Source: Rhizophagus sp. LPA8_4_AMF (taxonomy: Eukaryota > Glomeromycota > Glomeromycetes > Glomerales > Glomeraceae). From it: DNA of 44,334 nucleotides. Made by a program: the position numbers and the translations under genes. Where the stretch lies: positions 1 to 44,334 of the forward strand of contig JADRCO010000193.1 in assembly GCA_021464525.1 (NCBI GenBank). Reading direction: 5' to 3'. The notes below the pieces were generated by a model. It had not been told where the DNA came from. It did no database searches and saw only the letters and a program-made list of their open reading frames with translations. This document shows, piece by piece, positions 44,101 through 44,334 of the stretch. Within the stretch, counting starts at the first letter, position 1. The number at the start of each line of letters is the position of its first letter.

Positions 44101-44334
44101 ATTTATTAATTACGATTTACGCAAATTTTTACTGAAAATGGGGGTCGTCTAAAGCCGTGTTCGATCACGTAACTTGTAAAATCTTACAAATGAATAATTT
44201 TTATAAACCAAGATACATATAAACTTGAAAATTACAAAATATGTGTATTTTTACTCCCCCTACAAATTTACTTAGAGGAAGAAAATGGGTTTTGAATTCT
44301 GTTTTTAACTTTACATATAAGTGAACGAATTTTG
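44101..44334. other. Region upstream of micro-exon array 2, to the window end
   Basis: No open frame is supported on the minus strand. The word GATCACGTAACTTGTAAAAT near 44163 and a T/C-rich block near 44255 are the only structure noted; the gene start, if any, would lie here or beyond the window. Confidence 0.3.

Noticed and set aside
1-44334. tRNA, rRNA or LTR retroelement
   Set aside because: I scanned for cloverleaf-like A/B boxes, long direct terminal repeats and reverse-transcriptase or integrase motifs and saw none that could be defended; weak tRNA-like words near 30853 and 42195 did not fit a full structure.

Overview
This window looks like nuclear DNA of an arbuscular mycorrhizal fungus, most likely Rhizophagus or a close relative (Glomeromycotina). 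The grounds are very high AT content, short GTAAGT...AG introns of roughly 45-110 bases, a TRP-like ion channel gene, an HMG-box gene of the MATA_HMG type, a run of secreted ML-domain genes and many decayed copies of dispersed protein families. Species assignment is inference from gene content and was not checked by any search.

Layout. 0.7-4.7 kb: an eight-exon gene for a large membrane protein with a WD-like N-terminus and a TRP/ion-transport C-terminus. 6.1-19.4 kb: a same-strand (minus) cluster of secreted ML-domain (NPC2/PG-PI transfer protein-like) genes: three that read intact, one with a frameshift, one with a single internal stop, one badly decayed and one reduced to its last exon. 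An HMG-box gene with a 39-base coding minisatellite and two small inverted-repeat elements sit inside the cluster. 22.7-24.9 kb: a three-exon gene for a 660-residue protein of unknown function with a nucleotidyltransferase-like motif. 26.2-27.3 kb: a zinc-finger-like gene of uncertain structure. 27.9-32.6 kb: two divergently transcribed FAD monooxygenase genes. 33-40.4 kb: a graveyard of decayed dispersed-family genes, interrupted by a pogo-like MITE and a tandem array of micro-exon-like units. 40.9-42.0 kb: a four-exon Uma2-like (PD-(D/E)XK) gene. 42.6-44.1 kb: a second micro-exon/intron array on the minus strand, interrupted by a sacsin-like relic.

The most unusual signal is the pair of micro-exon arrays (36.8-37.4 kb plus strand; 42.7-44.1 kb minus strand). 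Each is a tandem run of 30-40 base exon-like blocks separated by similar-sized introns. Introns in both arrays carry the same perfect palindrome, GAAACGTT-N3/4-AACGTTTC, and in the second array each intron also has a hairpin directly after the 5' splice site. This looks like an intron-borne repeat shared between two loci, with an architecture resembling genes in which each repeat is one exon. The ML cluster is a clear recent tandem expansion: every analysable copy has the same last exon of exactly 65 bases, and one copy has a small inversion of its 5' leader.
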